Shown: positions 49,809 to 61,124 of the stretch, in pieces
How positions within the stretch are numbered: position 1 is the first letter of the stretch
Layout of the letters: the number at the start of each line of letters is the position of its first letter
Source: Straminergon stramineum
Lineage: Eukaryota; Streptophyta; Bryopsida; Hypnales; Calliergonaceae
DNA length: 64,000 bases
Direction: 5' to 3'
Assembly: GCA_963920665.1 (NCBI GenBank)
Contig: OY987266.1
Location: 23,982,248 to 24,046,247, forward strand
The notes under the pieces: model-generated
Database searches by the model: none
What the model was told of the DNA's origin: nothing
Seen by the model: only the letters and a program-made list of their open reading frames with translations
Position numbers and translations under genes: made by a program

Positions 49809-52800
49809 ATGAGCAAGGATTGGTCTAGTTGGTATGGTACCCCATCAACCGGTAAGGTAAAGTACAAGGCTTGCAACTCGGTGTTTGCGAAGAACATAAG
49901 CCGTATGTTGAACCATTTAGGATATGAAGGCCCATCAGGTGTTCGTGATACAGGAGTGAGTCTTTGTTCGCAATTGACGCCGGATGTTCGAATCCTATTT
50001 CTTCGATCTAATGGGGCATTCCCGCAGAGACCGATCATTGACAATGTAGATGTTGGTAGCATGCGTATGGTCAGGAGCGATTTTTCAAATGAGAGGGATA
50101 TGGCACGTTCTACTCAAGGGGACTCATGCGTAGCACCGTAAGAATTTGTTGGTGTAGGATCCAAAGTAAACTGAACTACAAAAACATCTAGTGATCGTGA
50201 CACTCCAAGGGCATCAGGTAGTACACCTCAAAGACAAAGTAGTCTAGTCGATGGCTTTGATTCCGCAGCAAAACACAATTTGAATGCAATGTTGGCCAAT
50301 TTCTTTTATGTGGCAAACATACCATTTGCTGTAGCTCGAAATCCGTCATTTAAATAAGCAGTGAAAAAAACAGCCAAGTACCATGGGCCCTATGCTCCAC
50401 CATCGTATCATGATTTACGCCATAAATTGCTTGACCAAGCGAAGACTGACATCAAAACAAAGCTTCATAGTCGGACCGAAGATAGCATTCGGAAGTTTGG
50501 AGCAACATTGTCTATTGATGGATGGAGCTCGATTACCAATCGACCATTGATAAATGCCATGCTTGTATCTTCTGCGAGTGAACAATTTCTAGGATCGGTG
50601 GATACAAGTGGAATCGAAAAGAATGCTCCTTTTTTGGCCTCTGTCTTGGAAAATTCTATAGAAGAAGTAGGCCCCACAAATGTTGTGCAAGTGACAACAG
50701 ACAACACTTCTATAAATCTGACAACATGGAATATGGTGTCGAGTAAATATCCGCACATTTTCTTTCAAGGTTGTGTGGTGCACGCCTTGAATTTGTTGCT
50801 TCAAGATTGGGGGAAGCAAGAATGGTTGAAGGAGCTAGTGGAAAAGGCCCAAACCGTTGTAAAGTTCTTCCGATTGCGGCATATGCTGCTAGCTATATTT
50901 CAAAAGCACGAAACGAAGAATAGCTTATTGATGTCGGTGAAAACAAGATTTGCCTCCAATTTCTTCATGATTTCTCGTTTGTTGAAGGTCAAGACTGGAT
51001 TGCAACAAAGTGTGGTGGATCCACAATGGGTAGAATATGTGCTCAAGTTATGGGACACAAAGAACGCAAAATCTCGTACGGAGTCTCGAGAGGTGAAGAA
51101 GACAATTTTAGATGAGCATTTTTGGGCCCAGGCCACTAATTTCCAAGAATTGATGGCTCCTGTGGTGTTTGGTCTACGTGATTTGGATGCAAAGACACCA
51201 TGCATGGGCAAGGTGTTGCACATCATGAGGAATTTAGAGAAGCATGTCTTCTCTTTACGACAAGAGCCCTTTGGTTTGTCCTTGGACTTAGCCATTCCTA
51301 TCGAAAAGGCGTTTGGTAAGCAACGGGAAATGGTAGAGACCGATCTACATTATGCAGGAGCTCTTTTGAACCCTTATCTTCTTCACGATAAAGAACTAGT
51401 TGACGATCAAGATGCAACAGATGCATGCAAGCGCGTTATCAGGAAAATATGTCAACCAGGAACTTATCCTGACGTAGTGAAGGAATTTGTAGTATTTCGA
51501 CACGGAGATCCTCCGTTCCAGGATATGTTGGATCCGGTTGAGCAGAAATTGTCGGCACATGCTTGGTGGGATTTTGAAGGTGCATGTGGCAAGCTCATTG
51601 CTCCAATTGCAAAGAGGATTTTGGCCCAACCGGTGTCATCATCTTCATGTGAACGAAATTGGAGTAGCTACTCTTTTGTTCACAACAAATCCCGAAACAA
51701 GTTGAGGCCATAGAGAGCAGCCGATTTGGTGTATGTATACACCAATTCCAAAATCATAGCCGCATCGAAGGAGAAGGATGAAAAGAAGTGGTACCATGAC
51801 AATGTGGAGTTCGAAGATTTGGAAGGGCCTATCTCGGAAGACAAGGATGATGAATCTGTATCTGATGATAGAGATGTTCTGAATTATGATATCGACAATT
51901 CTGACGAAGAAATGTTTGAGACTCCTAATCAAAACAATGAAGACTTCGGAGTCGCGGATGGAGACATGTATGAGTTTCGATCAGATGAGGATGATTGCGG
52001 GCTTGATGATGATGTACCTTCAATAGCTAGATTTGTGGATGGAACCAGATTCATGAGTAGCAAAAATCTTCTACCAAACGTAGAGGATACGTATGTAGAG
52101 AGAAGGGCGACCAATAGGACAACGGTTGCGAATGATGGGAGTCTTGAAAAGGATGAAGTGATTCCCATTTCCGATGCTCCATCCCCGATAATGGCGGTAG
52201 AAAAAAATGACCAACATGAAGACAAAGGAGGATGTGAGGTGAACATTGAAATGAACATGTCCAATGTAATTGTTGCATCAATAGTGGTATCAGCAAGCAA
52301 GAAATGTGTTGAAGCAAATATTGGAAATGCCAAACCACACGAAGTACAAGACAATGTTGAAGCACGTTCGATGGAGTCAGGTAGCCCAATTTTTGTCAAC
52401 AATGGTGTTGGTAAAATGCACCTCATGGAAGATTCTCCCAAACCACCACGTAGCACTCCTCCACGTGCACTATTTAAAAGCGATGCCACGACATTGGATG
52501 GTTCAAGGAAATCACGGCTTGGAAAAAGACATTTGTCTCCTACAAAAGAGATGAGTTCTGGAGGCAATCCAAGTCGAACCATTTTATCATGTACCAATGA
52601 TGATGATAAGGATGAGACATTGGCTTCAATGTTTATTCAACATCGGGGCCATCCACCACGCCATTCCTTGAAATCATTAGGCCACACATTGCAGTCTTTG
52701 AATGCAATGCAGTTAATTATTCAAGGAGCGCCAAAAGCAGAGATATCACAAGGTGAAGACTCCATTAAAGCTCGTAAAAAAAGAATGATGCAACCCTTTG

Positions 52801-53117
52801 CTACCTCTCCAAGCAAGAGACTGAATGTGGGTAGAACCCCACTTGATACCTATCAAGTGGGGTCAAAGAAGAAAATGAAAACAATCCCTAGCCTTAAGGA
52901 AGGCATTGGTAAGGCTATATTAAGAGCCAAAATGGAGAAGAAGACCGGTAGATCAATGAGATCATTGACATCTACCCAAGTACAAAAAGGAGTGAAAATT
53001 GTACAATCTTCATCAAACGACATGGAAGAGACATCTAGCGATGAAGACGACCTATGGGGAACTAGATGTGAGAGTAGCGGGGTTGAGGTGAAAGGAGATA
53101 GTGATTACAAGCCTTAG
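49809..53117 (+). pseudogene. Gene D: hAT transposase, four nonsense codons
   Basis: One frame of about 1100 codons runs from ATG 49809 to TAG 53115, interrupted by TAA 50139, TGA 50172, TAA 50355 and TAG 51711 but by no frameshift. The N-terminus (KYKACNSVFAKNISRMLNHL) looks like a BED-type zinc finger whose first Cys may have become Tyr. The DUF659/hAT core keeps SIDGWSS (Asp at 50517), VTTDN (Asp at 50700), the CVVHALNLLL segment and the C-terminal dimerisation block with PVSSSSCERNWS (Glu at about 51651). After the usual end (RAADLVYVYTN) the frame continues about 450 residues as an acidic, Ser-rich extension ending GDSDYKP. hAT transposases cut and paste elements with 8-bp duplications, which matches this element's flanks. 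Confidence 0.9.
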
Positions 53118-53124
53118 AGATTCA

Positions 53125-53585
53125 AGGAATGTAGGCTTAGGTGTTTAGGTGCTTATGATACATTGAGCATGTAATGGCAATTGATTGTTTGAAGCTTCCA
53201 TTGTAGTTGGAGTTTGCTTATTGATGTTGAAAATATGATTATTTTTTTTTGCATTGCAAAATCAAGAAGAAGTCCCCCCAAAATTGATTGTGTTCCTCTT
53301 TCTTTGTATGAAGCATGATACATTGCAAGATACATATAGAGTGCAACAATTTTGACTTCATGATTGTCATAGAATCATAGATTTGGTAATTTTTAAGGTG
53401 AAGAGAATTTTGAATTTTTTCTTTAATCCTTTCCCTTGATAATTCATAATTGCAATTATAGTGTACAATTTCTTTGGTTGATTACACTACAAAGGATAGT
53501 TCATAACTCCGTATGTTATTGTAAAAAGCATTCAAGGAATCAAAGTTTACTTGAAGGAGTTGAAGCTTTGTATTAAATAACTAGC
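53125..53585. other. 3' flank of the transposase gene, AT-rich
   Basis: No gene seen. Probably the 3' untranslated and terminator region of gene D, before the right subterminal repeats. Confidence 0.45.
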
Positions 53586-53589
53586 CACT

Positions 53590-53733
53590 AGCCGTCCGTC
53601 CGCCCGTCCGCATTTACCCAGGGTAAATTTGCAGACGGTTTTTTTCACCCCCCGGAGATGCAGCGTCCGCAGGGTCCGGACGTCCGATTTTTGGACGCAA
53701 TTTTGCTCGGGATGCTCACTTTCATCAACCTTG
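53590..53733. promoter_or_regulatory. Right subterminal region and terminus of the hAT element
   Basis: CCGTCCGTCCGCCCGTCCGC is followed by TTTACCCAGGGTAAATTTGC, GTCCGCAGGGTCCGGACGTCCG and the terminus ATCAACCTTG. Read in reverse it repeats the order of the left end: terminus, CGGACGTCC, TTTACC/GGTAA box, CGGACGG. It is followed at once by the second target copy TTGAAAAT (53734-53741). Confidence 0.8.
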
Positions 53734-54449
53734 TTGAAAATTAAACAAGGGGGTGGATTTTGTCCCCCCTAGGCCGATGTGTAGAGTAAAAATATGAGCC
53801 TACACATGTGTCATGGGATCCCATGGGAGGTTCCGCGAAAAGTTTTGGAATTTTTTGATAGTCAGAAGATGTCTTTCCAGACAGTCAATGGCTCAAATCT
53901 ACAATGGGAAATTCCTAGAAATTCCCTAGGTAGCAGTAAATTCCCGCTAAAAATTATTATAGTTTCTCTTATGTTAATAAGATGCCCCAACAAGTTTCAC
54001 AACATTACGATAGTTAGAAGTACCCAAACCTATCAAATTCTCTAATAATTAATGAAATTTAAAGTCCATGACGGGTTTGACTGGCGGGGCGGGAGCATAC
54101 GAAAGCAGAATGGGGCCCAAAATAGGTCTTTTCTCACTCCCCCATACCTACTTAGGAGCCTAGGCTAGTTACTTTTGCTAAAAACATCAACCTCAAAAAG
54201 TTGGGATTTTTCCCAAGTTTTAGTGTTAAGTTGGTGCTAGGTTTTGTTGCAATTTTGAAGATAAAAAAGGGGGAGGGGGATTCTCATGTATTGAAAATGG
54301 CCTTCTGAAGCCAATGGCACAATTCGTTTGCGATTTGGAGTCAATTTCCAAAAGTTAGCTTAGTGGGCCAGTATAGGATGAAAACCTTGAGTTTTAGATG
54401 AAAATCCAAGAAGATAAGGTTAACTTAGATGAACGAGGAGAGGTGGGTG
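53734..54449. repeat. Outer fragment of the right TIR
   Basis: Reverse complement of about 17800-18513, including the phrases CCTAGGCTCCTAAGTAGG and CCTAGGGAATTTC. It ends in GGTGGGTG, the mirror of the left end CACCCACC. The 67-90-residue frames here repeat frames in the left TIR and are not genes. Confidence 0.88.
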
Positions 54450-54451
54450 GA

Positions 54452-56020
54452 GATTGAAGTAGAAACTCCCATTTTTATTTCCACAATTCTCCAAGACTCA
54501 TTATGATTTATTTGCCACTCTACTTTTAAAAATTAAAATTAAAGGGTGAAAATGTAAGTAAGAACTTTTCTTTTTAGTTTTTTTAATTTTCATAGATTCC
54601 TCATCATGAATTATTTGTTACATTGAATTTAGAAGAAAAAAGTAAATGGTGGAAATTTAAATAAGAACTCCCCTATTTATTTTTTACAATTCTTCTAGAG
54701 TCCTTATAATCATAAAGTATTTCATTTTGATTGTATAAATAAAAAGTAAAGGGTGGAGATTTACGTACAGACTTTCCTACTTAAATTTGGCAATTCTTAA
54801 AGTGTTGCCCTAATTACAAATTATTTGTCATGTTGATTTTTAAAGTTCAAAATTTAGGATGGAGATTTAAGTAAGAACTTATCCATTTATGTTTTGTAAT
54901 TTTCAAAGAACCATCCTATTCATGAATCATTTGTCAAGTTGATCTAAAAATCAAAATAAAATGGTGGAGAATTATGTAAGACCTTCTTTTAGTATTTGCA
55001 ATTCTCAAAGAGTCTTCCTAATTATGAGTAAATTTCTTCATTGATTTAAAAATAATAAATAAATAGCAGTGATTTGAGAAAAAAATTCTCTTTGCCATTT
55101 TGAACTATTATTTAAGAGTTCTTACAATTGTAAATCATTTACTATGTTGATAATAAAAATGGAAAACAAAGGGTGGACATTTAAATAAGAACATTCCTAT
55201 TTATATTTTGCAATTCTCCTTGAAGACTCTTAATCATGAATGATTTATGACTTTGATTTTATAATTAAAATTTTTTTTATAAATTTGAAATGAAATCTCT
55301 TCCATTTCTTTTCAAGAATCTTCAAAAAAACATTATATTCATGTATTATTTGTCATGTTGATCGAGAAATAAAAATGAAAGGTGGTGAATTAAGAAGAAG
55401 GCATTTTTGTTAATTTTTGTTCTTGAAATTTTCAAAGAGTCTTCTCGATTTTGAATAATTTGTCATATTGATTTTTAAAAAAATAAATAAATGGTGGAAA
55501 TTTAAGTAAAGAACTTTCTATTCATTTTTTACAATTCTCAAAGAATAATTCTAAGTCTTAGTTATATATGATTTGTCATTTTAATTTTAAAATAAAATAT
55601 AGGGTGGAGATTGAAGTAAGAACATGCTCAATTATGTTTTGCAATTCACAAAAAATCATCCCTCTCATGTGTTATTTGTTACATTGATTTAAAAATAAAA
55701 GGTAAAAGGTGAATATTTAAATAGGAACCATCCTATTTATTTCTTGAAATTTTCCTAGACTCCTTCTAATCATGAATAATTTGTCACTTTGATTATATAA
55801 ATACAAAGTAAATGATGATGATTTAAGCAAGAACTTTTAATTTTAATTTTTCCCATTTTCAATTACTTGTCAAGTTGATTTCGAAAATAAAAAGAAGTTT
55901 AGGAATTGAAATAAGAATGTATTCATTTACTTTTTGTAATCTTCAAAGAATCATCCTACTCATGTATTATTTGTCACATTGATCTAATGATAAAAATAAA
56001 GGGTGGTGATTTCAATAAGT
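54452..56020 (+). repeat. 105-bp satellite array, copy 1
   Basis: A loose consensus AAAGGGTGGAGATTTAAGTA, then AGAACTTTCCTATTTATTTT, TGCAATTCTCAAAGAGTC and ATGAATTATTTGTCA recurs at about 105-bp spacing (for example near 54540, 54645, 54750, 54858 and 54962). Units are strongly diverged. The array starts exactly where the right TIR ends. Confidence 0.82.
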
Positions 56021-57060
56021 CTAGATCCAACAATGCTAGCACGTGAGCTATAGACAACTGAGTTGGAGTTAAATTTTCAACTTTGTTGTGTATATTTTTG
56101 TGGATTTGTTTTAGTTCTTGATAGTCTAATTGTTCATTTGTGTTCCAATTTGGTGATTTTGGATAGTGTCTTAATCAATTTGGAGTCAGTTTTATAATAT
56201 TGTTGTAGAGTTTTGGACAAGTGTGTTGATTTTTCGAACTTGGAGAGTTTGGTTGCCGGGTAGTCTAACTAGTGTTCCAATTAGGAGGGGAATTTCCAAT
56301 TAGGCAGTAAAGAATGAATGCAATTCCAAGTAGGAGAGTGTGAATTATGAAGGCTTGCTAGATGGTGAAGTGTCCGAGTTGGAATTCCAAATCATATCAA
56401 TTTGAGAAGTTGATAGGTTATTCAGTTGAATTAGTTGGTGGGCAGTTGGGAAGCCATCTTCCCAATTTCCTATTAGGTTCATTTTTCCAAGTTGTTTTCT
56501 TACCCACTTGAAGAGAGAGCAATGTGTGTCCCAACTAGGTAGGCTATGTGTTTCGTTTTTGTGTGTGTGAGTGATGGTGATTGAAGTTGAGTGTGTGGAA
56601 GTGGGAGATGGTAGTGTTAGTTTGATGTTGAGAGATGTTGAAAGTGGGAGATATGTGTGTACGAGATTATGAAAGAATGATGGAACATTGTATATTTTGT
56701 AAATCTTGAAAAAGTGATCACCAATTTGGTTAATATAGACACAATTTTAATTTTGAAATACTTGTGACTTGTGTATGCTGGTGAATTAGCAATATTGAAT
56801 AAATTTGCAATTGTTAATTGTTTATCAAATTAGATGGTGCAATGTCGTTTTAGTTTGAGTGATTGCTAATTTTTCAACTTGGGTCATGGTCTTCTATTTT
56901 GAGATTGTATTACCTATTTTAGGAATTGTTTCCAATAGTATAGATATCCTACTTGATTGTCTCCCTTGGAACAAACTTATTATACTAATAGGATAATTTT
57001 CAATTCGGTCATTATCCTTCTTCAACATGAACCTAGAAATGCAAGCCTAGGTGTAAGTAG
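56021..57060. other. Interruption of the satellite, no gene
   Basis: GT-rich segment with repeated CCAATTAGG and AATTCCAA phrases (56250-56400) and a GTGTGTGAGTG stretch near 56560. It could be a decayed LTR or other insertion in the array. No frame above 60 residues. Confidence 0.35.
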
Positions 57061-57370
57061 ATATTCTACAACTATAAAAGGTGTTTATAACATACATACA
57101 TACATACTTATAATATGAGTACTCTATAACCATGTAAGGTGCTTGTAACATAGGTACCTATAATATAAATATACTATAATCATGGAAGGTACCTATAACA
57201 TAAGTACTTTAAATATGGACATCTATAATATAATTAGGCACTTATTATATAAACATCCTATAACCATGGAAGTTGCCTATAACATAGGTACCTAAAGCAT
57301 AGACACCTATAATTATAAACATCCTATAACTATGGAAGGTACCTATAATATAGATACCGATAACATAGGA
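57060..57370. repeat. AT-rich minisatellite (CTATAACCATGGAAGG)
   Basis: About five irregular copies of CTATAACCATGGAAGGTACC-type phrases followed by TATAACATAGGTACCTA, spaced roughly 50-65 bp. Confidence 0.75.
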
Positions 57371-57429
57371 GCTTAGGCTCTTAAAGTCATAGGCTCAAGA
57401 TCCTAGGCTCACATGCTAGCAACCATGAG

Positions 57430-58420
57430 TCTATAACTTTTGATTTATTTTTCACAATTATCCAAAATTCTTCCTAATCAAGAATTATGTTTCACTTTGA
57501 TTCTATAAATAATAAAGAATAAAAAATGGATGAAAATTTTAAGTGCAAGATCTCCATTTATTTTTTGAAATCTTGAAAGAATCATCATACTCATATATTA
57601 ATTGATTTTAAAATAAAAATCAAGGGTGGAAAAATTAATGAAAAACTTTCCCGTGTAATTTTTGAAATTTTTAAAGAGTCGTTTTAATTTTGAATAAAAT
57701 TTCCTTTTGATTTTAAAAACAAAGAATAAAAGGTAGAGATTTCAGTAAAACTTCCCTATTTGATTTTTGCAATTTTCAATGAAGAATCCTACTCACGTAT
57801 TATTTCCCACTTTGATCTAAAAATAAAATGTACATGTGAGGGATTTAAATAAGAATGTATATCTAATTTATGTTTTGTCATTCACAAAGAATTGTCCTTT
57901 TCATGTATGATTTGTCGCATGATTTAAAAATAAGGAAATACAAGGTGGATATTTAAATAAGAATTTTCCTATTTATTTCTTGCAATTTTTCTAGACTCCT
58001 AATCATGAATTATTTTTCAATTTGATTTATAAATAAAAACTAAAAAGTAGATATTTAATTTAGAACTTCCTTATTTATTTTTTGCAATTTTCAGTGACTC
58101 ATTCTATTCAAGTAATATTTGTCACATTGATTTAAAAATTCAAAATAAAGGATGGAGAATTAAGTAAAAACTCTAACTCTTAATTTTTGAAATTCTCGAA
58201 AAGTCCTCCTAATTATGGTTTATTTTCCATGTTGATTATATAAATATAAAATAAAAATTTCAATAAGGATTTCACCTTCTATATTTTGCAATTATCAAAA
58301 CTTCTTTGTAATCATGCATTATTTTGTACTTTCATATTTAAAATAAAAAATAAAAGACAAAGATTTAATAGGTATTTCTCTTTAGATATTATTTGCAATT
58401 TGCAAAAATTCATTCAAAAT
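57430..58420 (+). repeat. 105-bp satellite array, copy 2
   Basis: Same degenerate unit and orientation as 54452-56020, continuing after the interruption. It is followed at 58500-58740 by CACTTGCAATTG-type phrases, the same neighbour relation as the inverted array at 9420-10510. Confidence 0.78.
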
Positions 58421-58429
58421 GAATCAAGT

Positions 58430-60480
58430 TCATATCTAATTTTTGCAATTTTTGCCTTTTTGAAGGAGATTGAATTTAAAGAAGATCAAATATGAAACAA
58501 TTGGATTTTTTTCTTCCTACAATTATCCCTTCATCCACTTGCGGTTGTCCACTTCCAAATCATCCCTTCACAAAGTTGTCATTTCCCTACTTGAAGATGT
58601 CCCTTTTTCACCTACAATTGTCCTTTCCTCACTAGCAATTGGCCTTTCCTCACCTACATGCACCCCCGCCCCAAAGTCGCCTTCTACTCACTTGCAATTG
58701 CCTTATTTCCACCTGCATGCATCCATGTTGATGTGGACTTGACTTTCCACATTACTCTTTAAAGCCAACCATGTAGGATGAATTTCTTTACTGACGGGTA
58801 AAAAGATTCAAAACCCTAAATCCTTATGCAACAAGATTGTCTCATATATGTGACACTCATCTTATATGACATGCAGTGTTAGACAAACAACTCGACACCC
58901 AAACTCCAAAATGTGTTCGACAGAACAACCCTACTCAAAATTCATAAGCAAGGTACTCTTGACTATAATACACCTTATCTAATTTTTTGAAATTAAAAAA
59001 TATCTTACTATCCAAAAATAGCCCCCAATTGTATGTCACACTTGCCAATTTGTTTTTTTTTAACAAAGTAATATCCAAAGAAACAAATTTGGAGCTGAAA
59101 TTTGGGGGGGATGGTCTTGTAGTATACTTTTAGCTATTGCTTAGAGGATTTCTAAAAATATTTAACTATATGTTATGTAGAAGTCCACAAAGTAACCTCT
59201 TTCTTCTTGCATTTTGAAACATGAAAAATTTATTTTGGTGGTTTTTTTGGTGAATGAAATTCTTCATAGAGTTGTTACAAATGACCAATTTTAATTTTCT
59301 TGATTTAATTTTTTTCCTATTTTTGACAAATTAAATCATCAAAGTAGATATTTTCTTGAGATTTGGCACTTTTCTAATTCTCCTACTTAGAGAATTTTTC
59401 CATGATTTTCCTTTGGTGGTTACCTTCATCTTATAGGTGTATACATTGGCCATTTAAAAAAGAAATTAAAAATCTTTTTTCTAATTTTAAAGTATTCTAG
59501 AAAAAAATCATGAGTAAGCATTGTAACACAAACATAATTGTTAGGTCTTTTATGCAATCACCCTATGATCCAACAAGAATGCAAGATGAAATTTTACAAA
59601 TTCTTGGTATTAAAGTATAATGTTTTCCTTCTATTTGCCATCCAAATCCTATCCAATAGGAGACTATTCAAGTGTTACATATATGACTATAGATTTTCCT
59701 TCTAGAATGTCTCCAACTTTATACATTGTGTAATATAGTTGTAAAGTAATAGAGGTTTTAGTGAATGATTTTGGGTCTTTGTAAAGGTGCTTCAAAGACT
59801 CACCTACTTGTTACCTTAAGGTTCCATCCGGTCTTGATTTTGAAAATACACATAAATTTTGAAGGCTCTCCAAAAATATAATTATCTTTTGAAAACATAA
59901 GACTTTCATTTGACTACAAGGGAAAAGTGGTTCTATAATTATAATTTTGACCATATCTATGTTCAATCATTAGCAAAAATAATCAATTTGAAGTTGTTCT
60001 ACATTCTATTCTTGGAGCATTTGCACTATTGCACTCAAAATGTTGGTCATACACTAAAAGTTGATGATAATTAAATGTCCTCAGACCTCCAAATCTTTTC
60101 TTTGCATTAGATTGTGACATGTTAAGATGTGACCCTTCAAATCCAAGATAAGTCAACTTTATCCTACATTCTACATGGTGATTGATGGATTCAAATTATT
60201 TACAAGACACATTTGATAAGCAAGGTGGGAGATAAGAAGTTTGTTGGCTTTTAAAAATCCGATAGATGTAAAATTTGATTGTGCCTGGTTTAGCAAACAA
60301 TTGCATAGATATGATTTTTTGAATCCAATTATAGAATGAGTTCAAAATTTCCAAATTATCAACTAGTGCGGTAACTATTTTGTTGCTGCTAATCAATCCT
60401 AATTTCGTTCCTAAAATATAAATTTAGTGTAGAGCTCCAAATTCCCCCGATCCACCTGGCGTGGATGTGCTTGGAGCACT
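58430..60480. other. AT-rich spacer, no gene seen
   Basis: Apart from the C-rich CACTTGCAATTG-type phrases at 58510-58740, only short frames are present. No motif recognised. Confidence 0.45.
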
Positions 60481-60599
60481 CACCTTCTACAACTGATCCC
60501 CATTTGCACTCAAACTGATCAGTACGCTGGAGAAATACAGTATCTCTGCATGAGATTCCCCGTTGGAATGCCGCAATACGTGAAATTAAAATATCTCTG

Positions 60600-60640
60600 C
60601 ATCAGACACCCCAGACACCCCAGACACCCAGACACTCTAG
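60600..60640. repeat. Short (CAGACACCC)n tandem run
   Basis: CAGACACCC is repeated about four times in tandem at the left edge of the gene-side, GC-richer region. Confidence 0.85.
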
Positions 60641-60987
60641 CACCTTGACAAGGTAAGAGGACTCCGTGACGGAGCTTTGTTGTACGGTGTTCTTTAGGCA
60701 ATGAAATTTTCTATTCATTTGCTCCAAAAAAGAAATGAAAAAGTGAAAGCAAGTAGTGTATTAAGTTCGGTCTCCGCAGAAGATGAGCCATGGAGATTTA
60801 TATTCTATTGTGGGCTTTGGAATCATTGAACACTTGAGTTCTCGGCCAATGAGCAGAAATGGGAATCTGGATTATGGAATCATTCACTCACAATCGACCA
60901 TCCGATTGTAGTAGCCAGGCCCGCCTCACTGACTCGACTGACGGAGTCGAACCTGCTGCCCGCGACCCCGCTCCAATACAGAATCCA

Positions 60988-60995
60988 CATGCATG
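60988..60995. promoter_or_regulatory. RY element CATGCATG
   Basis: Perfect palindromic CATGCATG. RY/Sph elements (CATGCA) are the known target of the B3 domain of ABI3/VP1-type proteins. Here it lies about 1.4 kb upstream of the ABI3-like start, which invites the idea of self-regulation. One 8-bp match can also occur by chance. Confidence 0.45.
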
Positions 60996-61124
60996 AACGC
61001 GCGTCCAGCTCAGTAAACGGGCACTCCTCTAAGTTAATAAACTTACTTAAGCTGAAAATCGTCCCTAGCCAAATTCCGTCTCTTCCGGGCTCCGGGCTCC
61101 GGGCTTCTGCCTTTCTGCCCATGC

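Larger units (their letters stand above)
28306..53733. mobile_element. Giant four-gene hAT element (25.4 kb)
   Basis: The left end is CAGGGTTGATAGGG and the right end, in reverse complement, CAAGGTTGATGAAAG; 9 of the first 10 bases match. The 8-bp flanks CTGAAAAT and TTGAAAAT differ by one transition and occur once in the unoccupied copy at 18507-18514. CA(G/A)GG termini and 8-bp duplications are hAT hallmarks. The subterminal regions mirror each other: CGGACGTCC, then TTTACC-TGGGTAA, then CGGACGG repeats. Inside are kinase-like A, CKKYVKM protein B, RING-H2 protein C and hAT transposase D. A CACTA element and a TTAA-flanked element are nested within it, leaving about 16.9 kb of its own sequence. 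Confidence 0.88.
17800..54449. mobile_element. Long-TIR DNA transposon, nested host of other elements
   Basis: Inverted copies of one 0.9-kb sequence flank about 8.6 kb (18690-27280). That interior has a plus-strand transposase-like pseudogene and a minus-strand second pseudogene that point toward each other. The right TIR is split by an 840-bp fold-back element and by the 25.4-kb hAT element, which stretches the locus to 36.6 kb. Without them it would be roughly 10 kb. The superfamily is not identified. Long TIRs of this kind are known in Mutator-like elements and some other plant DNA transposons. Confidence 0.65.

Noticed and set aside
45538..53117. Stop codons in genes C and D as RNA-editing or recoding sites
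   Set aside because: U-to-C editing that removes stops is known in plant organelles, not for nuclear genes, and nothing here suggests an organelle genome. Mutation is simpler.
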